Source of the DNA: Canna indica
Taxonomy: Eukaryota > Streptophyta > Magnoliopsida > Zingiberales > Cannaceae
Assembly: GCA_034359265.1 (NCBI GenBank)
Contig: CP136896.1
Coordinates: forward strand, 17,081,501 to 17,145,500
DNA: 64,000 bases
Direction of reading: 5' to 3'
In this document: piece by piece, positions 1-10,599 of the stretch
How positions within the stretch are numbered: position 1 is the first letter of the stretch
Layout: every line of letters begins with the position of its first letter
Made by a program: the position numbers and the translations under genes
The notes under the pieces: generated by a model
Seen by the model: the letters and a program-made list of their open reading frames with translations, nothing else
Database searches by the model: none
Told to the model about the DNA's origin: nothing

Positions 1-2
1 CT

Positions 3-272
3 AATTATGATCAGAGCAGCAGAATAAGGATAGTGGAGGAGACGGTCGCGCGTCAGAGTGAGATGATGGAGCGGTAGAGTCAGATGATGGAGCGTTAGAG
101 TCAGATGATGGCGGAGATGCATGTTGTACTACACAATATCTCAGCTCATACCGGAGTAGGCATCCTTTCGGCATCATCAGATCCATCGTCCTCGAGCCAG
201 TCCATGCCGGTGTACACCCAAGCACTCCAGACTCCGCCATATTATGATCCAAACCTTCCTCCACCGTCGTAG
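3..272 (+). pseudogene. C-terminal tail of a CACTA-encoded protein, broken
   Basis: Frame 3 gives a glutamine/methionine-rich coil (repeated SQMMER units), then a Ser/Pro-rich tail ending PNLPPPS and a stop at 270-272. Two in-frame TAG codons interrupt the coil; each replaces what looks like a CAG codon of the repeat. Such Met/Gln coils with proline-rich tails are common at the C-terminus of proteins encoded by plant CACTA elements. Its position just inside the subterminal repeats fits. The start lies outside the window. Which CACTA protein it is cannot be told from this tail. Confidence 0.45.
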
Positions 273-499
273 TGAGGTTTATTATTTTGTTTGGATATTG
301 ATACAATAGTTTTGAATTTGAATAGTTTTTATATGATTGTGGATAATTATAAATATAAGTATAATTATTTTGATGTATATTTGGGTGTATCTGTGATGTG
401 TATGTGAATGGATGTACGTGTGTATGGGTGTGAGTTATGTATCAAGTTAAATGTATCAATGTATTAATTGAAATTAGAAATTTTAAAACTTTTCAGTTA

Positions 500-880
500 C
501 AGGTTAACATAATCAGCAACGGCTTTCTCACGGCTATCCGTGGGAAAGTCGTTACTGAAAGTGTATCGTATTTTTTGGGCCGCAACTTCAAAGCCGTTGC
601 TGATGACCTACAACAATGGCTTAGCAACGGGCTTTCACTAACAGCCTTGCCAAGGCAATCGGGCCATTGCTAATGTACATATCTACAAAGGCCCTGTAGT
701 CGTGGCAGAACAATTGCTGATAATGTTATTAGCAACGGCCGCTGCGACCGTTGCTAATCCGTTGCTAAGTTATCAGCAACGCGCGTTTCTGCCACGGTTG
801 CTTTGCAACAGGCCGGGCCGTTGCACGCCGTTGCTAATGGCTTTCAGCAATGGTTGGAGTCGTTGCTGATGCTTGTTATT
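500..880. repeat. CACTA subterminal repeats
   Basis: About a dozen copies of an 8-12 bp motif (AGCAACGGC and its complement GCCGTTGCTAA) occur in both orientations. Spacing is irregular, about 20-50 bp. In En/Spm-type elements such arrays bind the transposase. The motif differs from those of the other two CACTA ends in this window (12209 and 63925), so three different CACTA families are present. Confidence 0.75.
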
Positions 881-892
881 CCAGTAGTGTTA

Positions 893-1148
893 CCAAATTG
901 CCTCTCCTCACTTACTAGACCCAACTTGCTCAAAACTAGTCTGATTCGGGCTCCGATCGCACCCTCGGACTCGACTCGAACCCAACTCGGTCTTAACACA
1001 ATAATTATCCCTATATTAAGGTAATTTAAATTGAGCAAAGGTCTCACCTCAAATCACATCCATACGCGATCAACTCCGCGCACATCACACTCACCCCGCT
1101 GAAACCAATATACAAGATTATAAATTTCGCGGGTAAAAGAATATTACA
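893..1148 (-). repeat. 3' LTR fragment of the gypsy element
   Basis: On the minus strand the LTR begins TGTAATATTC at 1148, directly after a polypurine tract (AAGGGGGGAGG). The next bases include an ACCCGCG motif that also follows the start of the LTR at 56276. Only about 256 bp remain. The rest is presumably on the far side of the CACTA insertion, outside the window. Confidence 0.65.
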
Positions 1149-1270
1149 ACCTCCCCCCTTAAAAAAAATCATCCTCAAATTTAGGGGTAAAAGAAAGAGA
1201 ACTTACCATCTCAATCAAATAACTGCGTACATTTCTCTATCATATCCTGCTCCAACTCCTAGGTCGCCTC

Positions 1271-2480
1271 CTAACCTGAATGGTGCTCCCACCGAACCTT
1301 CACCAAAGGAAACTCCTTAGACCTCAGCTTTCTGACTTGCCGGTCCAAGATCTCCATAGGCCTCTCCTCATAAGAGACCGCTGTGTCCACCTCTACTGCG
1401 GTAGGTGCAAGCACATGTGAGTCATCTCTAACATACCAATTCAACATGGATACGTGAAACATGGGGTGGACCCTGTCCATTCTAGGAGGTAAAGCCAGCT
1501 TATACGCCACTGCCCCCTTTCGCTTAAGAATGGGAAACGTTCGAATGAATCTAGGGCTCAATTACCCTCGCTTTCTAAATCTCACTACCCCCTTCACTGG
1601 GGATACCTTTAGGAACAGCAAGTCCCTAATCGCAAACTCCAAATCCATTGCTCTTCTATCAACATACATCTTTTACCACCTCTAGGCTGCCAAAAGTTGA
1701 TCCTTGATTATTTTCACCTTATCAATAGCATCCTGAACTAAGTTCGACCCCAGCATTTGAGTCTCACTCACCTCAAACCACCCCACCGGAGACCGACATC
1801 TCCGCCCATATAGGGCCTCAAACGGAGCCATGCCGATACTACTCTAAAAGTTGTTATTATAGGCAAACTCTACCAATGGTAGGTGCCTCTCCGAGCCATC
1901 CTCAAAATCCAAGATGCATACTCGCAACAAGTCCTCAAGGTCTGGATGGTCCTCTCCGATTGTCCGTCAGTCTACGGGTGGAAAGTTGTGTTGAACCGAA
2001 CCTAGGTACCCATGGCTTCTTGAAAGGACTGCCAAAATCTAGCCGTGAACTGAGTACCCCTGTCCGAAATAATCATCACTGGGATCCCATGGTAGGCCAC
2101 AATCGGATCCAAGAAGAGTTTGGCATATTGCTCAGCCGAAAAGGTCATCTTGACCGGAATGAAATGTGTCGACTTGGTCAGCCGGTCCACAATAACCCAA
2201 GTAGAGTCATGACCTCCTCTCGATCTCGGTAATCCGATCACAGAGTCTATAGTAATATTCTCCCACTTCCACTCAAGTACCTCTACGTTCTGAAGTAGAC
2301 CCACATGCCTCAAGTGCTCTGCCTTAACCTGCTGATAGGTCAAGCACCTAGATACAAACTCAACCACCTCTCACTTCATCCCTTTTCGCCAGTAGTGCTG
2401 CCTTAGCTCACGATACATCTTCGTGGCCCCAGGGTGCATGGTGTAAGAGGAGCTATGGCCAGTCTCAAGCACCTATCTCT
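1271..2480 (-). pseudogene. gypsy integrase core and C-terminal domain, broken
   Basis: The DDE core is readable: ITIDSVIGLPRSRGG with the first Asp, then VIVDRLTKSTHFIPVK, then IISDRGTQF with the second Asp (all in 2002-2367). [11 protein letters not shown] with the catalytic Glu follows at about 1945-1980. One frameshift falls directly after this. The C-terminal part (1271-1561) reads SPRFIRTFPIL, HPMFHVSMLNWYV and PLVKVRWEHHSG. The last matches the junction where the chromodomain-like tail of Tekay/Del elements begins. The protein would splice cDNA into chromosomes, but no intact frame is left. Confidence 0.8.
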
Positions 2481-2719
2481 TGACCTCTGCCATATCCAAC
2501 ACTATAATCTTATCCCAGAATCTTAGGACATCCTCGGCATCTATCTAGGAACCATAATCTGTATCCCCTCTCTCCACCAGGTCTCTGGTTAGAGCACAGA
2601 ATGCATCCTCCTTCTGGGTTGCCCGCAGCATCTCCACCAATGTGGACCGCACTCGCAAGTCCGCCACCATGTCATTGGTGCCGATCACTGAAATCACTGA
2701 CAAGCCATCTAGGCAAGCA

Positions 2720-4090
2720 TCTAGTTCTCGAGCCAGAGGTCTCCTCTCCATTGCCATATGTGCCAGCTGCTCACAGATTTCCTGCTTAAGGCGTCTGCCA
2801 CGACATTCGCATTCCCAAGATAATACAGAATGGTGCAATCATAATCCTTAAGCAGCTCGAGCCATCTCCTCTGCCTCAAATTCAGCTCCTTCTGCGTGAT
2901 TAGATATTGAAGGCTCTTGTGATCGGTGTAAATCTCACAGGCCTCGCCATACAAGTAATGGCATCAAAGCTTTAATGCAAACACCACCGCTGCCAGCTCT
3001 AGATAATGCGTCAGGTAATTATTTTCATGGTTCTTTAGTTGCCGCGACGCATAGGCAATCACCTTGCCATACTGCATAAGGACACACCCCAAGCCAACTC
3101 TTGAGGCATCGTAGTATACGACAAATCCTCCTGAGCCTGACGACAATGCTAGAATAGGTATCGATGTCAAGCAGTCCTTGAGCTTTTGAAAGCTCTCCTC
3201 ACATCTGTCATCCCAGATGAACTTGACCTTCTTCTGGATCAACCGAGTTAGGGGACCCACAATCCGAGAAAAGTTCTCCATGAACTTCCGATAATACCCG
3301 GCCAAACCTAAAATGCTATGTATCTCGAATACACTGGCCAACCTCTCCCAATTTTGCACGACCTCAATCTTAGCAGGGTCCATTTTTACTCCCTCTTGAG
3401 ACACTACATGCCCCCAAAATCCCATGCTCTCATCCAAAACTCGCACTTGGAGAACTTTGCAAAAAGATGATATCTTCTGAGAGTTTCCAGAACCACTCTC
3501 AAGTGCTCACAGTGCTCCTTTCTTCCCCGAGAATACACTAGAATATCGTCAATGAAGACGATAACAAACTTGTCCAGAAAATCTTTGAACACTCGGTTCA
3601 TCAAGTCCATGAATGCGGCAGGTGCATTCGTCAGCCCAAACGACATGACCAAAAACTCATAATGACCATATATCATCTAAAAATCTATCTTAGGCATATC
3701 ATGGTCCCGGATCTTCAGCTGATGGTATTTGGACCGTAAGTCAATCTTAGAGAACCACTGTGCCCCCTGTAGCCGATCGAACAGATCGTCAATTCTCGGT
3801 AGCGGATATCGGTTCTTAATGGTTACCTTCTTCAATTGCCTGTAATTGATGCACATCCGTACGGACCCATCTTCTTCTTAACGAAGAGTACTAGAGCTCC
3901 CCATGGGGAAACACTTGGGCAAATGAAGCCCAAATCCAAGAGCTCCTACAGCTGAGAGTTGAGCTCCCTCAGCTCTGCATGCCATCCGGTAAGGGGGAAT
4001 CGATATCGGCTTCACCCCCGACTGCAACTCAATGCAGAAATCACTCTCTTTGTCTGGTGGCAACCCCATAAGTTCCTCAAGGAATACGTC
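2720..4090 (-). pseudogene. gypsy reverse transcriptase and RNase H, broken
   Basis: The N-terminal RT segment reads VISEFPDVF (around 4100). The palm carries [12 protein letters not shown] with the catalytic Asp pair (around 3540) in [18 protein letters not shown] context. The connection and RNase H follow: [31 protein letters not shown] with a catalytic Asp, then [11 protein letters not shown] and VVADALSRK (2721-2954). The catalytic residues are retained although stops and frameshifts split the region into at least four frames. The family signature is unambiguous; activity is impossible without repair. Confidence 0.85.
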
Positions 4091-4119
4091 AGGGAACTCA
4101 CTAATCACCGGAGTCTCCC

Positions 4120-4665
4120 TTAGCTTTCCATCTGTTTCCCCAGACTCCTCGACCATCGACACGAAAGCCAGAAATGACTGGCAACCTCCACATAGTAATT
4201 TTTGAGCTTTCTAGGCTGAATCACCCTACAAGAATCCCCTTTCCCATCACCTTGGAAAATAAACTGCGATAGCTCGAGCTTATTGAAAATGACAGTCTTA
4301 GCCCTGCAGTCTAGTTTCGCGTAATGGGTAGCCAATCAATCCATGCCCAGGATAATATCCAACTCCAACAACAAGAGTAGAACCAATTCAGCTTCCAGAA
4401 AGTGGCCGCAAACATAAACCTCACAACCCGAGAAGACTGACTTGGCCACAACCACATCGCCCATAGGCATCGACACTACTAGCGGTGCCTCAAGCAAGCT
4501 TTCCTCTTTTCCCAAGAGGGGTGCAAATAAAGCCAAAACAAAAGAATGAGTGGCTCCCGAATCAAACAATACATATGCACTAGTAGAACAAATGAAAGTG
4601 TACCTGCCACCATAGCATTCATTGCCTCCGCGTCGGCTGGTGTAAGAGAGAAAACTCAAGCACAA
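4120..4665 (-). pseudogene. gypsy aspartic protease, broken
   Basis: AYVLFDSGATHSFV carries the Asp-Ser-Gly active site of retroviral-type aspartic proteases, and LELDIILGMD gives the typical hydrophobic-Gly-Met-Asp close. The segment lies between the gag zinc knuckle and the RT, as expected. A TGA follows directly after the GMD motif, so the protease is cut off from the RT. Confidence 0.75.
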
Positions 4666-4769
4666 ACCTTCCCCGAACCACTCAGTCGCTTCCCTTGCAC
4701 TGTGCCTGACCCATCTGAGCCATATACCCTAGTGACATTGATGCCTTCCCCTCGAGACTAGGCTGCCTT

Positions 4770-5820
4770 GTGACCTCCATTGGTCGGGCAGTCCTTCTTG
4801 ATGTGCCCAAGCTGGTCACATCCGAAGCAAGCATCTGTACGACCATAACACACACCCTAGTGTCATCTACCACTTTGCCCACAGGACGGCGATGCCTCAG
4901 ACTTCTTCTACATAGATGTGTCCCTTATCACTGCCCTCAACGCCGGACCTGGCCCTATACGACCCCTGACCAAACTCTGCCCTCAGTTCTCCTGCTGGCC
5001 TATCCTCATGATAGCACCCTCATAATGGGCCTATCGCTCTTAGTGTAGTGAATCAGGCAGGCAATTTGCGCTCGCAGTCCCTCGACGAACCTCTTGACTC
5101 TAGCCGTCTCTGTAGCCACTAGTGTTGGGTGATAACGGGACAGCCGAGTGAACTCCATCTCGTACTGCTGGGCCATCATACTACCCATTTGACGGAGCTA
5201 CTCAAAATCCCTTGCCCGCCTCTCACGGACACTCCTGGGCAGATATCGCTCTGTAACAGCAGCCTTAAACTTGTCCCACGTAGGGGATGGTGCAGTCATC
5301 CCCCTACGGGCCCTCCGGGAATGGAGCCACTCCTTCATTGGTCCTCTAAACTGTAGTTCCACCATGTGTGTTGCTGCCTCATATGAACACCTTAGTACCT
5401 CGCATAGCTCGTAGCGATCACTCAGGAAGTTAGTTACCTCCACTATCAGATCGGTGCCAGTAAAATCTAGGGGCCACAACTTGACAAACTTTAGGTACGG
5501 ATCCTCGTGCCCTACAACCACCTGATGGTCTACTACTATTCCTCAAACTCTTAAGCCGCTGGTGCAACCGGCTCAGGTTGAGGCTATTATTGCCTCAACT
5601 TCCGCTCCCGTCAGATATCCTCAATCAACTCGGCCACATGTGCCTCTAGCTAAGCCACCCGGGGGTCCTGCTCTACCTTCTCCTGGGCTGGGCGCCCACG
5701 GCCCCGACCCCCAGCGTACCCACTGCCTCGACCTCGACCCTTACCCATCTGGCCTACGGAATTACTACCACTTCCACTCATCACTGCCTCATTATGTGCC
5801 TCCATCACTATAACGAAAAA
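4770..5820 (-). pseudogene. gypsy gag with zinc knuckle, broken
   Basis: The N-terminus is Gly/Arg-rich (MGKGRGRGSGYAGGRGRGR). The capsid-like domain follows (LDFTGTDLIVEVTNFLSDRY through KAAVTERYLPRSVRERRARDF). A CCHC knuckle, CFGCDQLGHIKKDC, lies around 4793-4840. This order is that of Ty3/gypsy gag, the structural protein that packages the RNA. At least three stops or frameshifts break it. Confidence 0.75.
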
Positions 5821-6000
5821 CAATAAACTGAATTAAACACAATTCCAATTACATGCAATGATCATACATATCGCCGCAGGTGCACGCAAGCTCCGTAGCT
5901 CAGTCTCATGAAATAGGACACACCATATATATACCAACATACTAACACATGCCTATACGATACTTTATGCCCTAATGATGTAGTCTGAACCAAACAACAT

Positions 6001-6012
6001 TCTCTGATACCA
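6001..6012 (-). promoter_or_regulatory. primer-binding site, initiator Met tRNA
   Basis: The minus strand reads TGGTATCAGAGA, one base off the TGGTATCAGAGC complementary to plant initiator tRNA-Met. It sits three bases inside the LTR end (GGGGCGTGACA, ending at 6016). It fixes the orientation and the 5' LTR boundary of the gypsy element. Confidence 0.75.
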
Positions 6013-6159
6013 CTTTGTCACGCCCCAAATCTTGAGTCATGGAATTCAAAATTGACGAGGTTAATCTGTTAACTACCCGAGTACGTGAAGAAAGTAGAGT
6101 ACGATTGCCCATGTACGATTGCCTATCTGTTAACTACCCGAGTACGATTGCCAATGCAA

Positions 6160-6600
6160 AGTTAACTAAGCTTCTTCAAGACCTGGCTATGGCTGAAGCA
6201 GAGAATGTCCGTTTGCAGGCTGAAACTCAAGTAGTCTAAGCGCTACTGCTATCCAAATTTGAGGTGATAAAAACACAATTACGAACTGAGGGGGATAAAT
6301 GGCGATTTGACGCCCAAAGGCTCACGGACGAGGTGTGCGGTTTTGACAGTGTTGTTGTCAAGGTGTATGACGTAGGTTTCTTTAAAGCGCTCGAGTAGGC
6401 TCGACTTCTAGCCCTTAGTAGACTTTTTAGTGGCTAGCCCTTCCAAGAAAGTGAAGGATGGTATACTTGTGATTCTAGTACCCGAGGGGGAGGCTTCTGC
6501 CCAGCTTGAGGAGGATTTGTCTGAGAAGGCTGTTTCGAAGGGGGGATTCATGTTGCACCAAGCGAGGCCAAGTAGTTTTATCGAATTTGCCTGTATGTGG
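6160..6600 (+). pseudogene. antisense ORF of the Tat-like element, C-terminal fragment
   Basis: The segment reads LLQDLAMAEAENVRLQAETQVV, a stop, then SKFEVIKTQLRTEGDKWRFD, VVVKVYDVGFFKALE and further acidic residues. The minus-strand frame at 45610-46044 in the second copy matches closely (LHQDLAMAIAENSHLQAETEVV, VYDVGFFKAIEQ). It runs opposite to gag-protease. Tat-lineage gypsy elements are known to carry such an extra antisense frame near the 3' LTR; its function is unknown. The sequence predicts a coiled coil. Here it is broken by stops and lacks the N-terminal half. Confidence 0.65.
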
Positions 6601-6879
6601 GTCATTTTATATCGTCCTGTAACGAATTATTGCCCCTAGGGTCCCTTTAACTATTAGCCCTTTTGTGGGCCTACTCTTTAATTTGTTTGCTAAATTTTCC
6701 TGACTTACCTATTTGGCTTCGTTTGGCTTTCCCCTATTTAGGGGATACTTTGGTTGGAATGTCCAAAGTAGCTTGGCCTGAATTGGGTCTGTTCCCGAGT
6801 TGCGTAGTGTTAAGAGGATAACGAGCCCGTAGTGACGATCAGAAGCTGTGTTCGGGAATTTAGGTCAAGCTCGCTCAGG

Positions 6880-7480
6880 AGCCTCAGGCGGGACAACTCA
6901 CGAGGAGTTGTGTAAGGGCGTTGAGGCCAGGAGTAATGGCATGGTAGCCAAAGACCGCACTTGGGGGTTCAGGCCGAGCTTGCCGAGGAGCATAAGGTAG
7001 AACTGCTCGCAAGGAGTCGTATAAGAGCTCTAAGGCCGAAAGTAATGGTGTTATAGCTAGAGACCGCACTCGGGTGTTCAGGCCGAGCTCACAGAGGAGC
7101 GCAAGGAGGAATCACTCGCGAGGAGTCGTGTAAGGGCGCTGAGGTAGAAGTAATGACATGGTAGCCAAAGACCACACTCGAGGGGGCACGGGTCGAGCTC
7201 GTCGAGGAGCGTAAGGCAAAACCTCTTACGAGGATTCGTGTAAGGGCGATGAGGCCAAAAGTAATGGCGTGGTAGCCAGAGACCGCACTCGGGGCTTCAA
7301 GCCAAGCTTGTCGAGGAGTCGTGTAAGGGCATTGAGGTCGGAAGTAATGGCAAGATAACTAGAGACTACACTCAGGGGTTCAGGCCGAGCTCGTCGAGGA
7401 GCGTAAGGCGGAACCTCTCGTGAGGAGTCGTGTAAGGGCGCTGAGGCCGAGCTCGCACGTGAGGACTCAAGCAAGCTTTT
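6880..7480 (-). repeat. ~109-bp tandem array in the 3' region of the Tat-like element
   Basis: The phrase GAGGAGTCGTGTAAGGGCG recurs at about 6901, 7012, 7117, 7229, 7314 and 7422, giving five to six units of mostly 105-112 bp and one shortened unit of about 85 bp. The same monomer forms the arrays at 41190-41656 and 45133-45300. Variable tandem repeats near the 3' end are a known trait of Tat/Ogre-type elements. Confidence 0.8.
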
Positions 7481-7786
7481 GAATTGAGTGCTTGTTAAAG
7501 CAGCGAGATAATCATAGTGGTGTCTTGCACATTAAGAGAGAAAAATGCTAGGAGTGCAATTTTATTTGAAAAATAAAGAAAATGGGCGTACATGAGGAGT
7601 GCTCGGGTCCGAGCTCTATCAATATTTTTCGATCATGGCTTGAGTTTTTTCAACGATGAAGCCATGGTTGCTTTCGCGCGTCATTGTCCGGGGTTCGATT
7701 TGGAGACTTCGGTAGGCTACTTGGTTTTGGATGCGAAGAGCATTTTCAGGTCGCTGTGTTGATCTCCTTTGGATTAAGGCATTCAT

Positions 7787-8308
7787 TTAGCACCATTTGG
7801 CCTCTTTTTGGTCGGCGTATTGCAATCCTACCTCTTTTTCTAAAATAGGAAACTTCAATGCCAAATGGGGACTAGAGACAATGGCTCCCAAACTATTTAT
7901 AGACGGTCGCCCTAGGAACATGTGGTATAGGCTGGGTACGTTGATGAAAAAATATTGCACATCAATTATTTTTGTCATTGGTTGGGAGTTGAGTGTCGTC
8001 ATTAACCATATGGCTCCCTGGACGCCAACTTTCTCCCCAGAGAAGCCCACGAGATTTCCCTTGCATGGGGTAAGTGAGGCTTTTGTTATTTGCATCCTCT
8101 CGAAGGTAGAGTGGAAAAGGATATCGGTCGAGCTGCCCTGGTCGACTAGGACCCTTTTAATAATAAAATTTCCTACAATCACGGAGATTACAACTCGATT
8201 GTGCACATTTGGATTAGTCCCGTGAAAATCGGATTCATAAAATGATATTACTGGGGTTCTTGAGGGAAGCCCATGTGATCGGGTGGTGTTGTTGACTGTT
8301 GTTACCAT
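7787..8308 (-). CDS. Tat-type retroviral aspartic protease, open frame
   Basis: An uninterrupted 173-residue frame reads VISFYESDFHG, then RVLVDQGSSTDILFHSTF with the Asp-Gln-Gly variant of the active site typical of Tat-lineage gypsy elements. LVGFSGEKV and YHMFLGRPSINSLGAIVS complete the fold. The frame ends shortly after LKFPILEKEVG, where an autonomous element would run on into reverse transcriptase. Upstream gag is in other frames. The protease would mature gag in virus-like particles. Whether it is still made is unknown; this is the best-preserved frame of the element. Confidence 0.75.
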   Translation of the reverse strand: MVTTVNNTTRSHGLPSRTPVISFYESDFHGTNPNVHNRVVISVIVGNFIIKRVLVDQGSSTDILFHSTFERMQITKASLTPCKGNLVGFSGEKVGVQGAIWLMTTLNSQPMTKIIDVQYFFINVPSLYHMFLGRPSINSLGAIVSSPHLALKFPILEKEVGLQYADQKEAKWC

Positions 8309-8735
8309 CTAAGAAGACTTTCTCCTGGTGGAGCTTGATTCCCTGCTCCTGGTAAGTCCACCGACAATGTAATTGATGACCCCTCGGGGTTCTCCCCCTA
8401 AGGGATTAGCTCGCTTGCCATCCTTATGGCTTGAGCAAGGGTCGAGGGGTGTCCGACTTCTTTGCCCACGATCGCGACTTCTGCTTTGACCTCTCTCTTC
8501 CTAATGGTGGAGGTACTTGTCTAGGCGTCCTGCTCGAACCAAGTCTTCCAGTTGATCAGCAAGTACCACACATTCCTACGTTGTGTGTTCGTAGGTGTCA
8601 TGAAATGTGCATCTTTTGCTCATGTTAGCATTCGGTGGTAGCTTTTGTTTCCCTTCCTTGGTAGGGTATTTGATGATCTTCAGGTGGTAGATGTCACGAA
8701 GAATGGTTTCCTATCTGGTATTAGAGGGAGTGTAC

Positions 8736-9820
8736 TTATTTCTTGAATCGAGCGCTCAATCGAAGCGGTGATCTTGTCCCTCTTCTGCTATTCTTCTCGT
8801 GGCGACTGTGATCCTCACTTTTCTCGTCAAGCTTCCTGAGTTTTTTGTCTTCGACGATGTCCTTAAGGTTTTTTCGGTTGATCTTTTTGGCCTCTCGGAG
8901 GTCTTCTATCTTTATGAAGCTGGTGGCTTTCTCTTGAAATTCAGCCATGCTTTTTGGCTTCTAGAGGGCGATCTGATCAGTAAAGAGTTCGGGCTTTAAA
9001 CCGAGTTGAATTCAAAAAATCTTGATCTGTGGGTCGAGGTTGGGGACATAAACTGCTATGGCCTAGAACCTGTTCAGGTATTCCCTTAGGGGCTTATGTT
9101 TCCCTTGTCTGATGTAGCGGATGGTGGCTGCCATCTTGTGGTATTCCCGTGACGTGGTGAAACGGCTGAGGAAGGCGCGGGAGAGGTCTTCGAAAGAGTG
9201 AACAGGGCCCAGCGGAAGGGATGCGAACCACAGTAAGGTGGTGTTCCCTAAAAATGCCGAAAAAGCTCAGTAGAGTGCGGAGTTGTTTGCTCTGTGATAA
9301 AGCATTGTAATCTGAAATATCGTCTGGTGCAGTGTAGGGTCGCTTGTATCGGTATAGGGCGTCAGCATGGTAGGTAACTCACTCCTCGCAAAGATGGGTT
9401 GTCATGATGTGCTCGGCGAAGGACCCCACATCGAGAGTGGGAGTGACCCTTGCCCTTCGGATTTTGGGATCTTCACTTTTATCTGGGTAGGGGGTGTTGG
9501 AGACTTCGTCGCGGGGAGCTGGGTCGAGTCTTCTTTTTCCCGATCGGATGTAGTCTCCAGGTTGTGAGCAGCAGCGATCGTGGTCAGCCTGAGGCTGTCC
9601 ACGGGATCGTGGCAACATCTTGATTTGGGCCTTTAGCTGTTGGTTTTCAACCTCCAAACCATCTATTCGTCGATAAGGATCTTTGAGGGGGGATTGGCCA
9701 GTACCGAAATGTCGCTCCTTGCTATTTCAGCATTACCATGTTACGATCGAACGTCGTCATTTGCGGCCATTGATATGCTGCGGCGGTTGCTTGGCTCCGA
9801 GTTCTAGCCATTTATGGGGG
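8736..9820 (-). pseudogene. Tat-like gag, frameshifted
   Basis: From right to left the pieces are: a coil (MEVENQQLKAQIKML), a basic/Pro segment, a capsid-like part recognisable by its match to 38204-38812, and the helix MAEFQEKATSFIKIEDLREA. A basic tail with RSPLRLSARF follows. Several frameshifts separate the pieces. Near-identical phrases occur in both gag repeats of the second copy (EFQEKVASFIKMEDLQE), which confirms that the two elements are one family. Confidence 0.65.
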
Positions 9821-9856
9821 AGGTAAGCTTTACTTTGCCCCACGATGGACACCAAA

Positions 9857-10339
9857 TATTCCTGCCTGAGAGTTGGGGCCTTCCGGTCTGATTCAATGTC
9901 TCTCCTTGTCTGGTTTGATGCCGGTGGGGAGGGGGGCCTACAAAAGACACTCTGATACTCAATTTAGGGGGACTCCAAGATGGAGGTAATAGAATTGGAA
10001 CTTAGGTTACCTGAGGCGTGTTGTGTCTGTATATATTGCAAGTGAAGGTAATAACGTTGCCCGACAATCTCGCTAAGATTGTTGCCCAGAATGAGTCGAG
10101 GCCAATCTCAGAGATGGCGTGTTTATGATGTTATATCCCTCATGATGAGGAAGGACGTGGGAGTCTATGTGTGGTCAGGTGGGTTCCTCGGATAGAGTCG
10201 TCTGGTCCGGCTTGAGTTTGGGTCAAGAGTGTAGTTTGAGCGGAGCCTCCTGGGTAGGATCGCGTGGTTTATTTCAGGATGAATGATGGGATGCTACTAG
10301 GTCTAATTCAACCGGACTCAATAATTATAGTCCAGTCTA
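9857..10339 (-). repeat. 5' LTR of the truncated Tat-like element
   Basis: The reverse complement of this stretch aligns along its full length with the LTR at 37294-37772, from the TAGACTGG/TGGACTGG start to the TCTCAGGCAGG/TCTCAGGCCAG end. It is followed on the minus strand by the TTTGGTGTCCA primer site. Length is 483 bp against 479 bp for the other copy. Confidence 0.8.
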
Positions 10340-10599
10340 ACACAACATTGTCGAAGCATAGAATAATTGAAAATAATTTGATTGAATTAAACTACAATAA
10401 TTTGTCAAAATCGAAAAATTTTGAATTGGCACAAACTGAAACTATAAAAATATCATTAAAATTGAAATCAATTTTGACAATGTACCCCCAAATGCTATCA
10501 CATGTTGTTTTAATAAAGTAGAGTATAATTTAGCATTTTATTTTAGTGAAACACCATACTGAGTACAAAAGAAAATATTTTTTATATTATTTGGACTGT
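10340..10599. other. AT-rich spacer, nothing recognised
   Basis: AT-rich DNA between the Tat-like LTR and a copia relic. The open frame that runs through it begins inside the LTR and has no protein signature. Confidence 0.5.

Larger units (their letters stand above)
1..889 (+). mobile_element. CACTA (En/Spm) DNA transposon, 3' end
   Basis: The right terminus reads CCAGTAGTG at 881-889, the inverted form of the CACTACTGG end typical of CACTA elements. The three bases after it (TTA, 890-892) are the candidate target duplication. Inside the end, 500-880 is packed with direct and inverted copies of GCAACGG/CCGTTGC motifs, the subterminal transposase-binding repeats of this superfamily. The left end lies outside the window. 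The element interrupts the LTR of the gypsy element that follows, so it is younger than that LTR. Confidence 0.8.
893..6045 (-). mobile_element. Ty3/gypsy LTR retrotransposon (Tekay/Del-like), decayed
   Basis: Read on the minus strand the order is: 5' LTR remnant (6045-6016), tRNA-Met primer-binding site, gag, zinc knuckle, protease, reverse transcriptase, RNase H, integrase, C-terminal chromodomain-like segment, polypurine tract (1149-1160) and 3' LTR start (1148). The domain order, the initiator-Met primer site and the end of the polyprotein fit the Tekay/Del chromovirus lineage. Frameshifts and stops break every domain. The 3' LTR is cut at 892 by the CACTA element. The 5' LTR is cut after about 30 bp by the Tat-like element. 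Confidence 0.85.
6046..10339 (-). mobile_element. Tat-like gag-protease LTR element, 3'-truncated copy
   Basis: On the minus strand: 5' LTR (10339-9857), primer site reading TTTGGTGTCCATCG, gag, protease, then directly a non-coding stretch, a ~109-bp tandem array (7480-6880) and an antisense frame (6160-6600). No RT, RNase H or integrase lies between protease and array. The plus-strand copy at 37294-51424 has the same parts in the same order. The 3' portion and 3' LTR are missing. The truncation joins the gypsy LTR through a small rearranged stretch with a short duplication (around 6060-6160). Boundary at 6046 is approximate. Confidence 0.75.
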